Below are positions 7,393-16,683 of a stretch of 64,000 nt of DNA, piece after piece. Within the stretch, counting starts at the first letter, position 1, and the number at the start of each line of letters is the position of its first letter. Where the stretch lies: assembly GCF_013386165.1 (NCBI RefSeq), contig NZ_JACAOS010000018.1:283323-347322 (forward strand), given 5' to 3'. Origin of the DNA: Pseudomonas gingeri (GTDB lineage: Bacteria; Pseudomonadota; Gammaproteobacteria; Pseudomonadales; Pseudomonadaceae). The translations under genes and the position numbers were made by a program. The notes under the pieces are model-generated. The model searched no databases and was not told where the DNA came from. It saw only the letters and a list, made by a program, of their open reading frames with translations.

Positions 7393-8325
7393 CCTGGCCG
7401 CACAAACCCGCGCCCGTCCGGCACGCTTTGCCTCATAAAGCTGTACATCCGCAGCCGCCAGCAGTGTCTCCGGACCATTACCCAAGGTGGGCAGCAGCGT
7501 CGCGACCCCCAGGGACGTCGTCACCACGCGATCAACTTCCGAGTCGAGGTGTTCGATCTCCAGTGCTCGGATACGCCCCAGCATGGTCTCGGCTATCCTG
7601 AGGGCGTCTTCAAGTTTCGTTTTTGGCAAAATGCAGGCGAACTCCTCACCGCCATACCTCGCCACCTTGTCATGGGGGCGTCTGAGGGACTCGGAAATCG
7701 TTTTCGCAACCCGCTTCAGGCAACTGTCCCCACTCTGATGGCCATAGCGGTCGTTGTAACGCTTGAAGTAATCGATATCCAGCAGGATAAGGGACATGGG
7801 CACCTTGTCTCGCAGGCTCTGACGCCAGTTGGTGAGCAAGTCGTCGTCGAACTTGCGCCGATTGCCCACACCCGTCAGGCCATCCAGCAGCGCGTTCGCC
7901 CGCAACAGATCACCCTGCAACTTCAAGGTCAGGTGCGTTCGGACCCGGGCGCGGACGATCACCGAGTTGATGGGTTTTACAATAAAGTCGACCGCCCCGA
8001 GCCCCAGGGCAATGACCTCATCCGCCGCCTGGTTCTGCGCGGTAATGAAGATGATCGGTATCGTGCTCGTCAGGGGATCGGCCTTGAGTCGGCGGCACAC
8101 CTCGTGACCATCGATATCTTCCATCACGACGTCGAGCAGGATCAGGTCCGGCAATTCGGCCCGGCATATCTTGAGCGTCTGCTCGCCGTTGATGGCCATG
8201 AAAATGTCGCACTGTTCGGAAAACAGGTCGTACAGCACCCGGATATTCGTGGGCTGATCGTCCGCAATCAGAATTTTGGGGCGTCGGTTTGTGTGAAGCA
8301 GCCAATCTTCGAGTATTCGCTCCAT
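7384..8325 (-). CDS. response regulator with GGDEF domain (diguanylate cyclase)
   Basis: A 313-residue cytoplasmic protein made of a receiver domain (about 16-130) and a GGDEF domain (about 145-305). The receiver has the acidic pair Asp22-Asp23, phospho-acceptor Asp65 in LILLDVVMED and Lys117 in the KP motif. The active-site signature is intact GGEEF at 225-229. An RxxD inhibitory site (Arg216-Asp219) sits exactly five residues before it, so it should make cyclic di-GMP and be feedback-inhibited. It follows the hybrid kinase stop codon by only 2 nt (TAATCATG), so the pair is co-translated. The natural reading is that the kinase phospho-relays to this receiver. Confidence 0.93.
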   Translation of the reverse strand: MERILEDWLLHTNRRPKILIADDQPTNIRVLYDLFSEQCDIFMAINGEQTLKICRAELPDLILLDVVMEDIDGHEVCRRLKADPLTSTIPIIFITAQNQAADEVIALGLGAVDFIVKPINSVIVRARVRTHLTLKLQGDLLRANALLDGLTGVGNRRKFDDDLLTNWRQSLRDKVPMSLILLDIDYFKRYNDRYGHQSGDSCLKRVAKTISESLRRPHDKVARYGGEEFACILPKTKLEDALRIAETMLGRIRALEIEHLDSEVDRVVTTSLGVATLLPTLGNGPETLLAAADVQLYEAKRAGRARVCAAREE

Positions 8326-8327
8326 GA

Positions 8328-11300
8328 TTAAGCTTGCTCCAGCATTTCATATGCACTCAGTGCCGCAGCGGTGAAATCCAATGCTCTGACCTGTTTGATA
8401 AACGGATTGAAGCGGACCAGTCGTTCCGCTGGCGTTTGGGGCAAGAGTGCTTCCGCTGCCGCAATGGCTTGCAGGTTCGAAGCATTCAACAGGGCTAATA
8501 TTTCGTTCAAATGCAGTCGCCATTCAGTCAAAGGCAAGGTCTGCGCCGCGGATTCAATCGGACCCGCTGGCTCGGCGAACGCCAGCGTCAATTGTTCCAG
8601 GCAGGCCTGCATCAATTGCCGCAGTTCAGCGCTGCACCCATTGACCAGGGGATCGATGTTTGTCGATGCCGCATCGGCGCTCAGCGTCTGCTCAAGCTGG
8701 CCGGCTCTTCTTGAAAGCGCGAGGGCACCGATGGTGCCGGCACTGCCTTTGATGGCATGCAAGACACTGGCAGCGCCCGCCCGGTTGTTCTGTGCTATTT
8801 GCGCGTCGAGGTTCGCGAGTTGTTTTTCCGTGTCGGTCCCAAAGATTTTCAGGACATTGCGGATCAAGTTCAGGTTTCCGTCCAGCCGCTCGAGGATTGA
8901 AGCACGCGTTTCAATGAGTTCGCCGGGTTCCATGACCGGATGATCTGCGATCGGGGCCGGTGCCAGGGCAGGGGGCTCTTTGCCATCGAGTTGTGCCCGC
9001 AACACCGAAACGAGATGCTCGATATCGATCGGCTTGCCGACATGGCCGTTCATCCCCGCCTGCAAACAGGCTTGCCGATCGGCAGAAGACGCATTGGCGG
9101 TAATTGCAATGATGGGCAGCGTGGTAAAGCGCGGGTTGGCTCGAATTCTCCGGGTTGCTTCGTAGCCATCGATGTCAGGCATCTGCACATCCATCAGCAC
9201 GGCATCGAAGGTTTTGTTCCCTGCGGTCACGCAACTGACCCCCTCAAAACCGCCTTCGGCCAATTGAACCGACGCGCCTTCCGATTTCAGCAGTTCCTCG
9301 ATGACCTGACGGTTCAAGGCATTGTCTTCCACCACCAGGAAGTTGAGCCCCGCCAGGCGTTTTGAAGGCTTGTGCTCAAACGCTGGCGATTCAGTCGGCG
9401 TATCGAGGCCTCGCAACGCCCGTAAAATAACCTCGGTCAGTTGCCGGGGCGTCACGGGCTTGGTGATGAACCCGGCGAAAGGCGCATCGCCCCGGTCATG
9501 GCTCTCGGCGAGTATTTCGCGCCCGTAGGCGGTGATCATGACCACCACGGGGGGCGGTATCCGTCCTTTCAGCTCGCGAATCAACTTGGCCGCGCTCATG
9601 CCGTTCAGATCCGGCATGCGCCAATCCATCAGGACCACGTCATAGTGCTCTCCCTCATGCAGGGCTGCGCTTATCCGGCTTACGGCATCGACACCCGAGG
9701 AGACGTGGTCGGCGTGCCATTCCAGGGCGGCCACCGTGCGCATCAGCAGCTCGGCGGCAACCGGGTTGTCATCGACCACCAGCACCCGCATCGGCTGGTG
9801 GGCGAGCAGGGCACCGGCCCCTGACGCGGCATTTTTGTCCACCTTCAGCCAGACATCGAACCAGAACCGGCTACCCACATCCGGACGGCTTTGCACTTGC
9901 AGGTCACCGCCCATCAATTTGACCAGGCGCTTGCAGATGACCAGGCCAAGACCCGAGCCGCCGAAGCGACGCGAGGTCGAGGCTTCGGCCTGGTTGAAGC
10001 CTTCAAAGATATGCTCGATCTGCTCGGCGTTCATGCCGATGCCGCTGTCGGTGACGGAGATTCGAACCTGCACCGCCGAATTCTGGCGTTCCAGAAGCTC
10101 AAGGCTGACGATGACCTGTCCTTTCAAGGTGAACTTGAGGGCGTTGCCGGCGAGATTGATCAAGACCTGCTGCAAGCGCAGGCTGTCGCCAATCAGGCCG
10201 CTGGGCAGGTCAGGATCGATATCGAACAACACTTCGATGTCCTTCTGGCCCTGGTTGCCGGCCAATACCACACCCAGGTCCTGCATCAGCGGTTCGAAGT
10301 CGAATGGATGCGGATCCAGTTGGAGTTTGCCCGCCTCGATCTTTGAATAGTCGAGAATGTCATTGAGCAGCCCCAGCAACGATTGGGCGGCTGTCTGGGC
10401 CTTGCTCACGTAGTCACGCTGACGCAGGTTCAGCGGTGTGAACTGCACCAGGTGCAGCATTCCCAGCACCGCGTTCATGGGCGTTCGGATCTCATGGCTC
10501 ATGTTCGCCAGGAAGGATGATTTGGCCGCACTCGCTGCGTCAGCCTGTTCCTTGGCGTGGCGCAGGCTCACTTCCATTTCATGCTGGGCGGTCACGTCAT
10601 GATTGATCCCGGTCATCAGGACCGGTGTGCCGTTGGCATCATGTTCGACACGCACGCGTGTTTCTATCTGGCGTATCTGCCCATCGGGATGTACGACCCG
10701 GAACGATGGCAGCTGCTTTTCGCCACCGGCGATCGCAGCGTCGAGTGCCGTTATGACCCTGTCCAGGTCATCGGCATGCAAGCGCGAACGCCAGTGCTCG
10801 AAGTTCAGGTCATGGTCGAGCAGCCCCTGCGAGTAGCCATAGATCTCGAACATGCGCTCATTCCAATGCAACGTGCCGTCGCAAAGGTTCCACGACCAGA
10901 TGCCGAGTTCAGCGATGTCGGCGGCCAACAAGAGATGGTCACGGGTCGCGGCAAGGTCGCTGCGATGTTTCTTCTGTTCGGTGATATCGGTCATGACGCT
11001 GACGAAGCAGCGTTCGCCCGTGCCCTTCATCGAACTGGTGGAAACGTGGATCGCGAAGGTCGAGCCGTCCTTGCGCAACCCCGCCAACTCGGCGCTACTG
11101 CCGGTCTCAGTGGCGTCGTCCCGGGCGAACTGTGTGTTGTAATCGTTGTACGCCTCAAGGTGGGACTCTGGCACCAGCGTCCTGACATTGCGCCCGAGTA
11201 TCTCTTGTGTGTCGTAGCCGAATGCCCGCTGGCCGGCACGGTTGAGCGAGCGCACTTTGCCTTTGCCATCGATCGTGATAATCGGGTTGGGCGCTGTCTC

Positions 11301-12293
11301 CAGGATAGCCCGCGTGGTTTCCAGGCTCTGCGCCAGTTCCTTTTCCGTCTTGCTTTGCAGGGCGACCTGGCGTGTCAGGCGCAGACCGAAAATCACCAGT
11401 ACGCACACCAGCAAGCCAATACCTGCGGCATGCCACAGCGTATCCGACCACCACTCGGCCAGGTTTTCATCTCGCGAGAGCGCTGCCGCAACGAACAGTG
11501 GATAGTCATGCAGGCTTCGGAAGCTGTTGAGACGAAGCACACCGTCCTGAGCCGATACGGTGGAGAATGTACCGGACGCGCCCTGCAGGGTGTGCTCATG
11601 GAAAAGTCGGGTATTTAAAATGTCTGCGCCGACGAAGCGTTCTTCATATGGCCGCCGCCCCGCCATGACCCCCGAGTTATAAGCCAGGACAACAGCCCCT
11701 TCTTTGCCGATGCCGAGGCCATTATAAAATTTCAGGAAGAAATCAATATCGATAGTCGCGGAGGCGACACCGGCAAAGCTGCCGTCTGCATTGTTAATGC
11801 GTCGTGACACAGGAATAACCCACTTCCCCGTCGACCGACTACGTAACGGTACTGATACATGCAAGCCTCGGTCAGGATGGTCGCGATGAAAGATGAAGTA
11901 TTCACGATCAGAGTTGTTATAGCTGGGCACAGCCCCGGGTAATGCCCGGGTGATCAATGTGCCGTCGCGGTCGAACAAATAAAGACCATCGAGTTGCGCG
12001 AGCTCGCCGAGTCGCAAACTGAACGCCTGGCGCAATCGTTCCAGCGCGGCCGGGCTGGTGCCATCGTGTTCGACACGTTCGACAACCCCGCTCAGCACAA
12101 GATCGGCTTCCTTGATCGTGTCGTCGGCGTGTTGCGCCATTGCCCGCGCCAGGTTATCGGTGGCTGTCGTCATTTCGCCCAGTTGCACCGTGCGAGCGGT
12201 AAAACTGCGCCAGATATCGGAGCCAACGAGCACGACGCACATGATGAAGATGAGCAGCGTCATTCGGGATGTAAGCGAAATCCGATAGGCCAC
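8328..12293 (-). CDS. hybrid sensor histidine kinase (dCache-like sensor, PAS-PAS, HisKA, HATPase, REC-REC, HPt)
   Basis: 1321 residues. A membrane segment near residues 8-26 and another near 290-310 flank a periplasmic sensor domain of Cache type. Two PAS domains follow, then HisKA with MSHEIRTPMNAV and phospho-acceptor His600, and an ATPase domain with N- and G-boxes (NLAGNALKFT, SGLGL). Two receiver domains (Asp890 in LMDWRMPD; Asp1035 in LMDVQMPD) and a C-terminal HPt (His1179 in HAIKGS) complete it. The chosen start is GTG 12293, because AGGAAGG sits 5 nt upstream and the first transmembrane helix begins at once; 73 more in-frame codons upstream read as non-coding. With an internal HPt it can hand phosphate to the GGDEF regulator 2 nt downstream. 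The input signal is unknown. Confidence 0.92.
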   Translation of the reverse strand: MAYRISLTSRMTLLIFIMCVVLVGSDIWRSFTARTVQLGEMTTATDNLARAMAQHADDTIKEADLVLSGVVERVEHDGTSPAALERLRQAFSLRLGELAQLDGLYLFDRDGTLITRALPGAVPSYNNSDREYFIFHRDHPDRGLHVSVPLRSRSTGKWVIPVSRRINNADGSFAGVASATIDIDFFLKFYNGLGIGKEGAVVLAYNSGVMAGRRPYEERFVGADILNTRLFHEHTLQGASGTFSTVSAQDGVLRLNSFRSLHDYPLFVAAALSRDENLAEWWSDTLWHAAGIGLLVCVLVIFGLRLTRQVALQSKTEKELAQSLETTRAILETAPNPIITIDGKGKVRSLNRAGQRAFGYDTQEILGRNVRTLVPESHLEAYNDYNTQFARDDATETGSSAELAGLRKDGSTFAIHVSTSSMKGTGERCFVSVMTDITEQKKHRSDLAATRDHLLLAADIAELGIWSWNLCDGTLHWNERMFEIYGYSQGLLDHDLNFEHWRSRLHADDLDRVITALDAAIAGGEKQLPSFRVVHPDGQIRQIETRVRVEHDANGTPVLMTGINHDVTAQHEMEVSLRHAKEQADAASAAKSSFLANMSHEIRTPMNAVLGMLHLVQFTPLNLRQRDYVSKAQTAAQSLLGLLNDILDYSKIEAGKLQLDPHPFDFEPLMQDLGVVLAGNQGQKDIEVLFDIDPDLPSGLIGDSLRLQQVLINLAGNALKFTLKGQVIVSLELLERQNSAVQVRISVTDSGIGMNAEQIEHIFEGFNQAEASTSRRFGGSGLGLVICKRLVKLMGGDLQVQSRPDVGSRFWFDVWLKVDKNAASGAGALLAHQPMRVLVVDDNPVAAELLMRTVAALEWHADHVSSGVDAVSRISAALHEGEHYDVVLMDWRMPDLNGMSAAKLIRELKGRIPPPVVVMITAYGREILAESHDRGDAPFAGFITKPVTPRQLTEVILRALRGLDTPTESPAFEHKPSKRLAGLNFLVVEDNALNRQVIEELLKSEGASVQLAEGGFEGVSCVTAGNKTFDAVLMDVQMPDIDGYEATRRIRANPRFTTLPIIAITANASSADRQACLQAGMNGHVGKPIDIEHLVSVLRAQLDGKEPPALAPAPIADHPVMEPGELIETRASILERLDGNLNLIRNVLKIFGTDTEKQLANLDAQIAQNNRAGAASVLHAIKGSAGTIGALALSRRAGQLEQTLSADAASTNIDPLVNGCSAELRQLMQACLEQLTLAFAEPAGPIESAAQTLPLTEWRLHLNEILALLNASNLQAIAAAEALLPQTPAERLVRFNPFIKQVRALDFTAAALSAYEMLEQA

Positions 12294-12628
12294 GTTTGCC
12301 TTCCTGGGAAGTGGATCACTATTGATAAGGCAGTCTGTATTAAAGCGGGTAGGGCAGCAACTTGTCCTTTGAGAGGCATTGCAGTTATTCGGACGCTGCT
12401 GCCTGAGTTCCGGCAGGTACTTGATTCTGGTGGGGGCCAATACTTCTTCAATGGCCTGCGGCGGGACATGTCCCCCCAATGGGCTGTTACGGAACGTATC
12501 GCGGTGTTGCAAAAAAACGCCTGAGTCATTCAGCCAAAAAACTCGATGGCTTTTATTTTTTTATTTAATTCAATGACTTGTTTGGCTAATAGGTGTTTGT
12601 TTGAGGGTTGGCCATAAAGTTGCATACT

Positions 12629-12642
12629 CATGTATATACAAG
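12629..12642. promoter_or_regulatory. TGTATATACA palindrome, possible GntR-type operator
   Basis: TGTATATACA (12631-12640) is a perfect 10-bp palindrome within CATGTATATACAAG, about 77 nt before the MFS transporter start. It resembles the TGTATACA-type sites of FadR/VanR-like GntR regulators. A looser pair TTGCATA...TATGCAG surrounds it. No GntR gene lies in this window, so the regulator is unknown. The rest of the 425-bp gap between the divergent kinase and transporter genes is A+T-rich near 12540-12600 and shows no gene. Confidence 0.4.
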
Positions 12643-12718
12643 ATTATGCAGCAACCCTGGATGAAGCTGAAGCGGGTGCTGCCCCCCAACGGCAAACAGG
12701 GTCCGAGAGCTGGCTGTG

Positions 12719-13963
12719 ATGAAAACCAACATATTCCCAGGATGGTACGTCGTGTTCGCGGCGCATGTGTTGCTTGCCCTTATCTTTGGCGCGGCCTACT
12801 CCTTCGGCGCGTTTTTCTCGCAGATCCAGTCCTACTATGAGGTCGGGCGCTTTTCCGTGGCGTCGGTGTTTTCATTGACGGCCTTCATCTATTACACCGT
12901 CGGGGTTTTCTCCGGCTCCCTGGCTGATCGTATTTCGGCCCGGGTCGTGGTCAGCGTTGGCATTGTTTTACTGGCGTTGGGATTTTTCCTCAGCAGCCTG
13001 GCGGCAGGCTCCTTGTCATTGTTCCTGGTGTGTTTCTGTGTGCTGGTCGGGTTGGGTGTGGGCCTGGTGTATGTACCGATGGTGACAGCGGTGCAGCGCT
13101 GGTTCGTCAAAAATCGCAGCCAGGCGTCGGGCATCGCGCTGGCGGGTACCGGGGTCGGGACCTTTGTCGGACCGTCGGCGGCAGGTCTGCTGATGGAGCA
13201 TTTTTCCTGGGAGTCGACCCTGCAGATCTTCGCCGTGGCCATTCTGGTGGTGGGCTTGCTGGTGACGTCGCTGGTCAGGAACCCTCCGCAGGCGCCGGGC
13301 CTGTTTGCGGAGGGGCTCGACTCCTTGGTTTCGGGCAGTGAACATCCTGCGGCAGCCAGCGGCATGCGCCTGGCCGAAGCCGCGGGTACGAGGCGATTCT
13401 GGTGGTACTTCGGGGCGATTTTCTTTGGTTCGGTCGGGCTGTTTCTTGCGCTGGTACACATCAATCCCTACGCGCGCCAATTTGGTATTTCCGCCACCCA
13501 AGCCAACTTGCTGATCGGGCTGATCGGCGTCGGCAATGTCGGCGGCCGGTTGTTCCTGGGCAGCATCGGTGACCGGATCGGTGCGCGTCGCTTATTGATG
13601 GTTTTGACCTTCGCCCTGGTGCTGCTCAATCTGCTGTGGCTCGGTGCCCATACCTTTATCACGCTGGCGCTGTTCGCCCTGTGTTTCGGTGTGGCCAATG
13701 GTGGCTGCATCTCCCTGTATCCAGCGGTAGCGGCCAACTGGTTCGGCACAGCGAACCTGGGGGCTATCCTGGGCGCCCTGTACATTTCAGTCGGGGTCGC
13801 GGCGCTGCTCGGCGGGAGCATCGCCGGACTGTTGTTCGATCTTTATCAGGGCTACGCGGTTTCGATTCTGCTGGGCGCGCTCTGTGCGCTGTTGTCAGTG
13901 TTGTTCATTCTGATTGCCAGCCGTCAGTTGCCTCAGGTCGCGGTCCCGGTCCCCACGGCATAA
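12719..13963 (+). CDS. MFS transporter (oxalate/formate antiporter-like, MCT branch)
   Basis: A 414-residue inner-membrane protein with 12 predicted helices. The start MKTNIFPGWYVVFAAHVLLAL and the motif ADRISAR after helix 2 resemble the oxalate/formate or monocarboxylate branch of the major facilitator superfamily. The second-half repeat GDRIGARRLLM is the matching loop. GTG at 12716 directly precedes ATG 12719, so the start is uncertain by one codon. The putative GntR-like operator upstream suggests induction by an organic acid, but the substrate cannot be read from the sequence. Its 3' end overlaps the converging hydrolase gene by 31 bp. Confidence 0.85.
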   Translation: MKTNIFPGWYVVFAAHVLLALIFGAAYSFGAFFSQIQSYYEVGRFSVASVFSLTAFIYYTVGVFSGSLADRISARVVVSVGIVLLALGFFLSSLAAGSLSLFLVCFCVLVGLGVGLVYVPMVTAVQRWFVKNRSQASGIALAGTGVGTFVGPSAAGLLMEHFSWESTLQIFAVAILVVGLLVTSLVRNPPQAPGLFAEGLDSLVSGSEHPAAASGMRLAEAAGTRRFWWYFGAIFFGSVGLFLALVHINPYARQFGISATQANLLIGLIGVGNVGGRLFLGSIGDRIGARRLLMVLTFALVLLNLLWLGAHTFITLALFALCFGVANGGCISLYPAVAANWFGTANLGAILGALYISVGVAALLGGSIAGLLFDLYQGYAVSILLGALCALLSVLFILIASRQLPQVAVPVPTA

Positions 13964-14901
13964 ACCCGCCCGAGAAACTCGAGCATCGCCGCATTCACGG
14001 CCTCGGCTTTCTCGCTCTGTATCCAGTGCCCGCAATCCTCGATCAAGCGTTGTTCGAGTTGCGGCACCAGCCCCGGCATGCGTTTGATCGTGTGGGCTTC
14101 CAGGGCACCTACCGGGTCTCTATCGCCAATCAGGAACAACGTCGGTTGCTGGACCTGCGCACCGACCAGAAACTCCGTGCGCTGCCAGTTGCGTTCGAAG
14201 TTGCGATACCAGTTCAGCGCGCCGCGAAAGCCCTTGCCGGCAAAGGTCTGCCGGTAGGCTTGGTAATCCTCGGACGCGCACCAGTCGGGTAATTGCATGG
14301 CCACGTCCACGCCGTCAAACAAGCGTGCATCGACCGGCTTGGTTTGCAGAAACACCTCGGTATCGCCCATAAACGCCCGCAAGGTCCGGTCGATATCCGC
14401 GTCCAGCTCCTGCTCGGCTACTCCGGGCTGCTGGAAATAGAGGATGTAGTTGAAACGATCGGCATAGTGCTCGCGCATCAACTCGGTCGCCGGACGCTTG
14501 GGTCTTCCGCCGAAGGGCACCGACAAGGTGACCAGCGCCTTGACCCGCTGCGGCTCCAGTAACGCCAGGTGCCAGGCCACCGGCGCGCCCCAGTCGTGGC
14601 CGACGATGCAGGCCTGGGTGTGACCGAACGCATCCATGCCCGCCTGGATATCGGCGCAGAGGGTCAGCAGGTCGTACGCGTTCACATCGGCGGGCGCACT
14701 GCTGCGCCCATAGCCGCGCATCTCCGGGACAAACACCCGATAACCCGCCTGCACCAGCGCCGGCACCTGTTGACGCCAGGAATGCCAGCATTCCGGGAAA
14801 CCGTGGAGCAGCCACACCGGCCTGCCGTCGAGCGGGCCTGTCACGTGCACGCTCAGTTCGATCCCATTGACCGACAATAGATGTTGTTCCGATTCGTTCA
14901 T
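13933..14901 (-). CDS. alpha/beta hydrolase, epoxide hydrolase/haloalkane dehalogenase branch
   Basis: A 322-residue protein. HGFPE (33-37) forms the oxyanion hole. The nucleophile elbow GHDWGAPVAW carries Asp103 rather than serine, which marks the epoxide hydrolase and dehalogenase branch. A C-terminal DCGHW supplies the histidine and GDRDPVG the acid region. A cap domain with tyrosines (residues 150-210) fits an epoxide hydrolase. The ATG at 14901 is preferred because GGGAG lies 8 nt upstream; a GTG three codons earlier is too close to that site. It is oriented against the MFS gene and overlaps its end. Confidence 0.85.
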   Translation of the reverse strand: MNESEQHLLSVNGIELSVHVTGPLDGRPVWLLHGFPECWHSWRQQVPALVQAGYRVFVPEMRGYGRSSAPADVNAYDLLTLCADIQAGMDAFGHTQACIVGHDWGAPVAWHLALLEPQRVKALVTLSVPFGGRPKRPATELMREHYADRFNYILYFQQPGVAEQELDADIDRTLRAFMGDTEVFLQTKPVDARLFDGVDVAMQLPDWCASEDYQAYRQTFAGKGFRGALNWYRNFERNWQRTEFLVGAQVQQPTLFLIGDRDPVGALEAHTIKRMPGLVPQLEQRLIEDCGHWIQSEKAEAVNAAMLEFLGRVYAVGTGTAT

Positions 14902-14997
14902 CCGCCGCACTCCCTGACTCAGGTAAAAGACCCTAGCAGAACGGCGGCGTGCCGCTAATCATCATTCATTGACCGAATCATGACTAAAACACGCGGT

Positions 14998-15633
14998 TCA
15001 ATTCAGGCTCGCGAGTATCGCCCTGGCGGCATACAGCACCCCGAATATCGCCATCATCAGCAGCAGGATCCCGGAAGCGAAGGTGATCCTGGCCTTGTGC
15101 CGGATGGCGAATTCCTGGCGGGCCAGCAGGATGTAGAAGGTCATCACCGACAGGTCGATCACGGCCCAGAGCACGGCGAGCAACGCCACGCTATGGCTGA
15201 ATGACGGTGTGACCTGGATGAACTGGGGGAAGAACGAGACGAAAAATATGATCTCCTTGGGATTGGAAATACCCACCAGGAAGCCGTTGACGAAGCCGTT
15301 GTGTCGTTCGCTGTTCAGCGCTTGCACCTTGTCGTCGATCGGCGTCGAGAGGGCTTCCTGGAGGCTTTTTATCCCCAGGTAACCGATAAACAGACAGCCG
15401 CCCAGGCTGACGAGATTGACCAGTTGCAGGTTGAGCGAGAGACCGCCGCTCAGGATCAGCGCCGCCAGCAGTGCCAGTACCAGCGAGGCACCGTTGGTCC
15501 CGAGCATCGTCAGCAGCGCCCGGCCGCTGCCGGCCCCCAGGCTGGTGTTGACCAGCAGTGCGACCACCGGGCCCGGTGTGACGATCAGCAGGGAAATACT
15601 GAGCAGGTAAAGCAGTAGCAACGAAAGGTTCAT
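14998..15633 (-). CDS. LysE/RhtB-family exporter
   Basis: A 211-residue protein with five to six hydrophobic helices and the LysE signature at the N terminus (IVTPGPVVALLVNTSLGAG), followed by GTNGASL and FLVGISNPKEIIFFVSFFPQF. The family exports amino acids or derivatives by proton exchange. The ATG at 15633 fits the usual family length of about 205-212 residues; a longer frame to 15669 is unsupported. The gene is divergent from a LysR regulator across 115 bp that holds a perfect 27-bp palindrome, so regulation by that LysR is likely. The substrate is unknown. Confidence 0.88.
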   Translation of the reverse strand: MNLSLLLLYLLSISLLIVTPGPVVALLVNTSLGAGSGRALLTMLGTNGASLVLALLAALILSGGLSLNLQLVNLVSLGGCLFIGYLGIKSLQEALSTPIDDKVQALNSERHNGFVNGFLVGISNPKEIIFFVSFFPQFIQVTPSFSHSVALLAVLWAVIDLSVMTFYILLARQEFAIRHKARITFASGILLLMMAIFGVLYAARAILASLN

Positions 15634-15713
15634 GGAGGAGCACCCGCAGGGGAGAATCGAATCCGCCAAGCCTGAGGTTTGGGTGCGTGTTTGAAAAATG
15701 GATAAATCTGTGC

Positions 15714-15740
15714 CTCACTATGATTATTAATCATAGTGAG
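15714..15740. promoter_or_regulatory. 27-bp perfect palindrome, probable LysR operator
   Basis: The arms CTCACTATGATT (15714-15725) and AATCATAGTGAG (15729-15740) are perfectly complementary around a 3-nt centre (ATT). The site ends 8 nt before the LysR start, inside the divergent region with the LysE exporter. It contains T-N11-A matches as expected for LysR binding. Sitting over the regulator's own ribosome site, it may also act in autorepression. Confidence 0.7.
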
Positions 15741-15748
15741 CCGCGACG

Positions 15749-16666
15749 ATGGCCGAACGTATCCCTCCGCTCTATGCCCTGCGTGCCTTCGAGGTGGCGG
15801 CCCGCTCCAGCTCGTTTACCCGCGCCGCCGAGGAGCTGTCGCTGACCCAGAGCGCCATCAGTCGGCATATTCGCAACCTGGAGGCGCTGTTCGGCTGTCA
15901 CCTGTTCGAGCGCAACGGCCCGAAACTGCAATTGACCGAAGCCGGGCAGCGTTTGGCCCAGGGCTTGAAAACCGGTTTCAAGGTTATCGAGGAGGCCTGT
16001 TCGCCTTTTCGCGCAAACGCCGAGCAACTGCGGCTCAAAGCGCCTTCCAGCCTGACCATGCGCTGGTTGTTGCAGTCGCTGGAAACGCTCAAGCAGGTGA
16101 ATCCCGAGCTGTCGGTGCAGTTGTCCAGCGTGTGGATGGATGTCGATACTGTCGACCTCCACGCCGAACCCTATGACTGTGCGATTCTGCTGGGCGACGG
16201 GCGTTTTGGCGCCCAGGTCGAGTGCTGCAAGTTGTTCGATGAGTGGCTGATTCCGATCTGTTCGAGCCAGTTACTGGGGGCGCAGCCGTGGAGCCTCGAC
16301 ACCCTGGAAAGCCATGAGCTGATCCACTCGTCCACCGACCGGCGAGATTGGCGGCGCTGGTTGGCAGAGCTGGGGTGGGAAGGGCAGGCGCGGGTGGAGC
16401 GCGGCAAATTGTTCAGTACCCTGGACCAGGGGATCTCGGCCGCGATGCGTGGCCACGGTGTTTCCATCGGTGACCTGTACCTGATTCTCGAGGATGTCCG
16501 TGGCGGCTTGCTTGGGCTGCCGTTCAAGACCGCCGTCGGTTCGGGAGAGGGCTACTATCTGGTCTGGCTGAAAAGCAGCCTGCGTCGGGAGCGCATCCTG
16601 GCCTTTCGCGATTTCCTGGTGAGCGATGTGCCTGAAATGGACCTGCCGGGCATCGAGTTTCGTTGA
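15749..16666 (+). CDS. LysR-family regulator, GcvA-like
   Basis: 305 residues. The N terminus IPPLYALRAFEVAARSSSFTRAAEELSLTQSAISRHIRNLE is the winged HTH of the GcvA/AmpR subgroup (PPL-x-ALR-x-FE). The C-terminal effector domain is of normal length. ATG 15749 lies 8 nt after the strong palindrome described above. The divergent partner is a LysE exporter, so an amino acid or an analogue of one is a reasonable inducer. This pair (GcvA-like regulator plus LysE exporter) is a known arrangement, for example ArgP/LysG with their exporters, though those regulators belong to another subgroup. Confidence 0.9.
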   Translation: MAERIPPLYALRAFEVAARSSSFTRAAEELSLTQSAISRHIRNLEALFGCHLFERNGPKLQLTEAGQRLAQGLKTGFKVIEEACSPFRANAEQLRLKAPSSLTMRWLLQSLETLKQVNPELSVQLSSVWMDVDTVDLHAEPYDCAILLGDGRFGAQVECCKLFDEWLIPICSSQLLGAQPWSLDTLESHELIHSSTDRRDWRRWLAELGWEGQARVERGKLFSTLDQGISAAMRGHGVSIGDLYLILEDVRGGLLGLPFKTAVGSGEGYYLVWLKSSLRRERILAFRDFLVSDVPEMDLPGIEFR

Positions 16667-16683
16667 CCGGGGTCAGTGGCGGC

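Noticed and set aside
12294..12512. A 73-codon upstream extension of the hybrid kinase frame
   Set aside because: The amino acids there look like non-coding sequence. A GTG with AGGAAGG exactly 5 nt upstream sits right before the first membrane helix.
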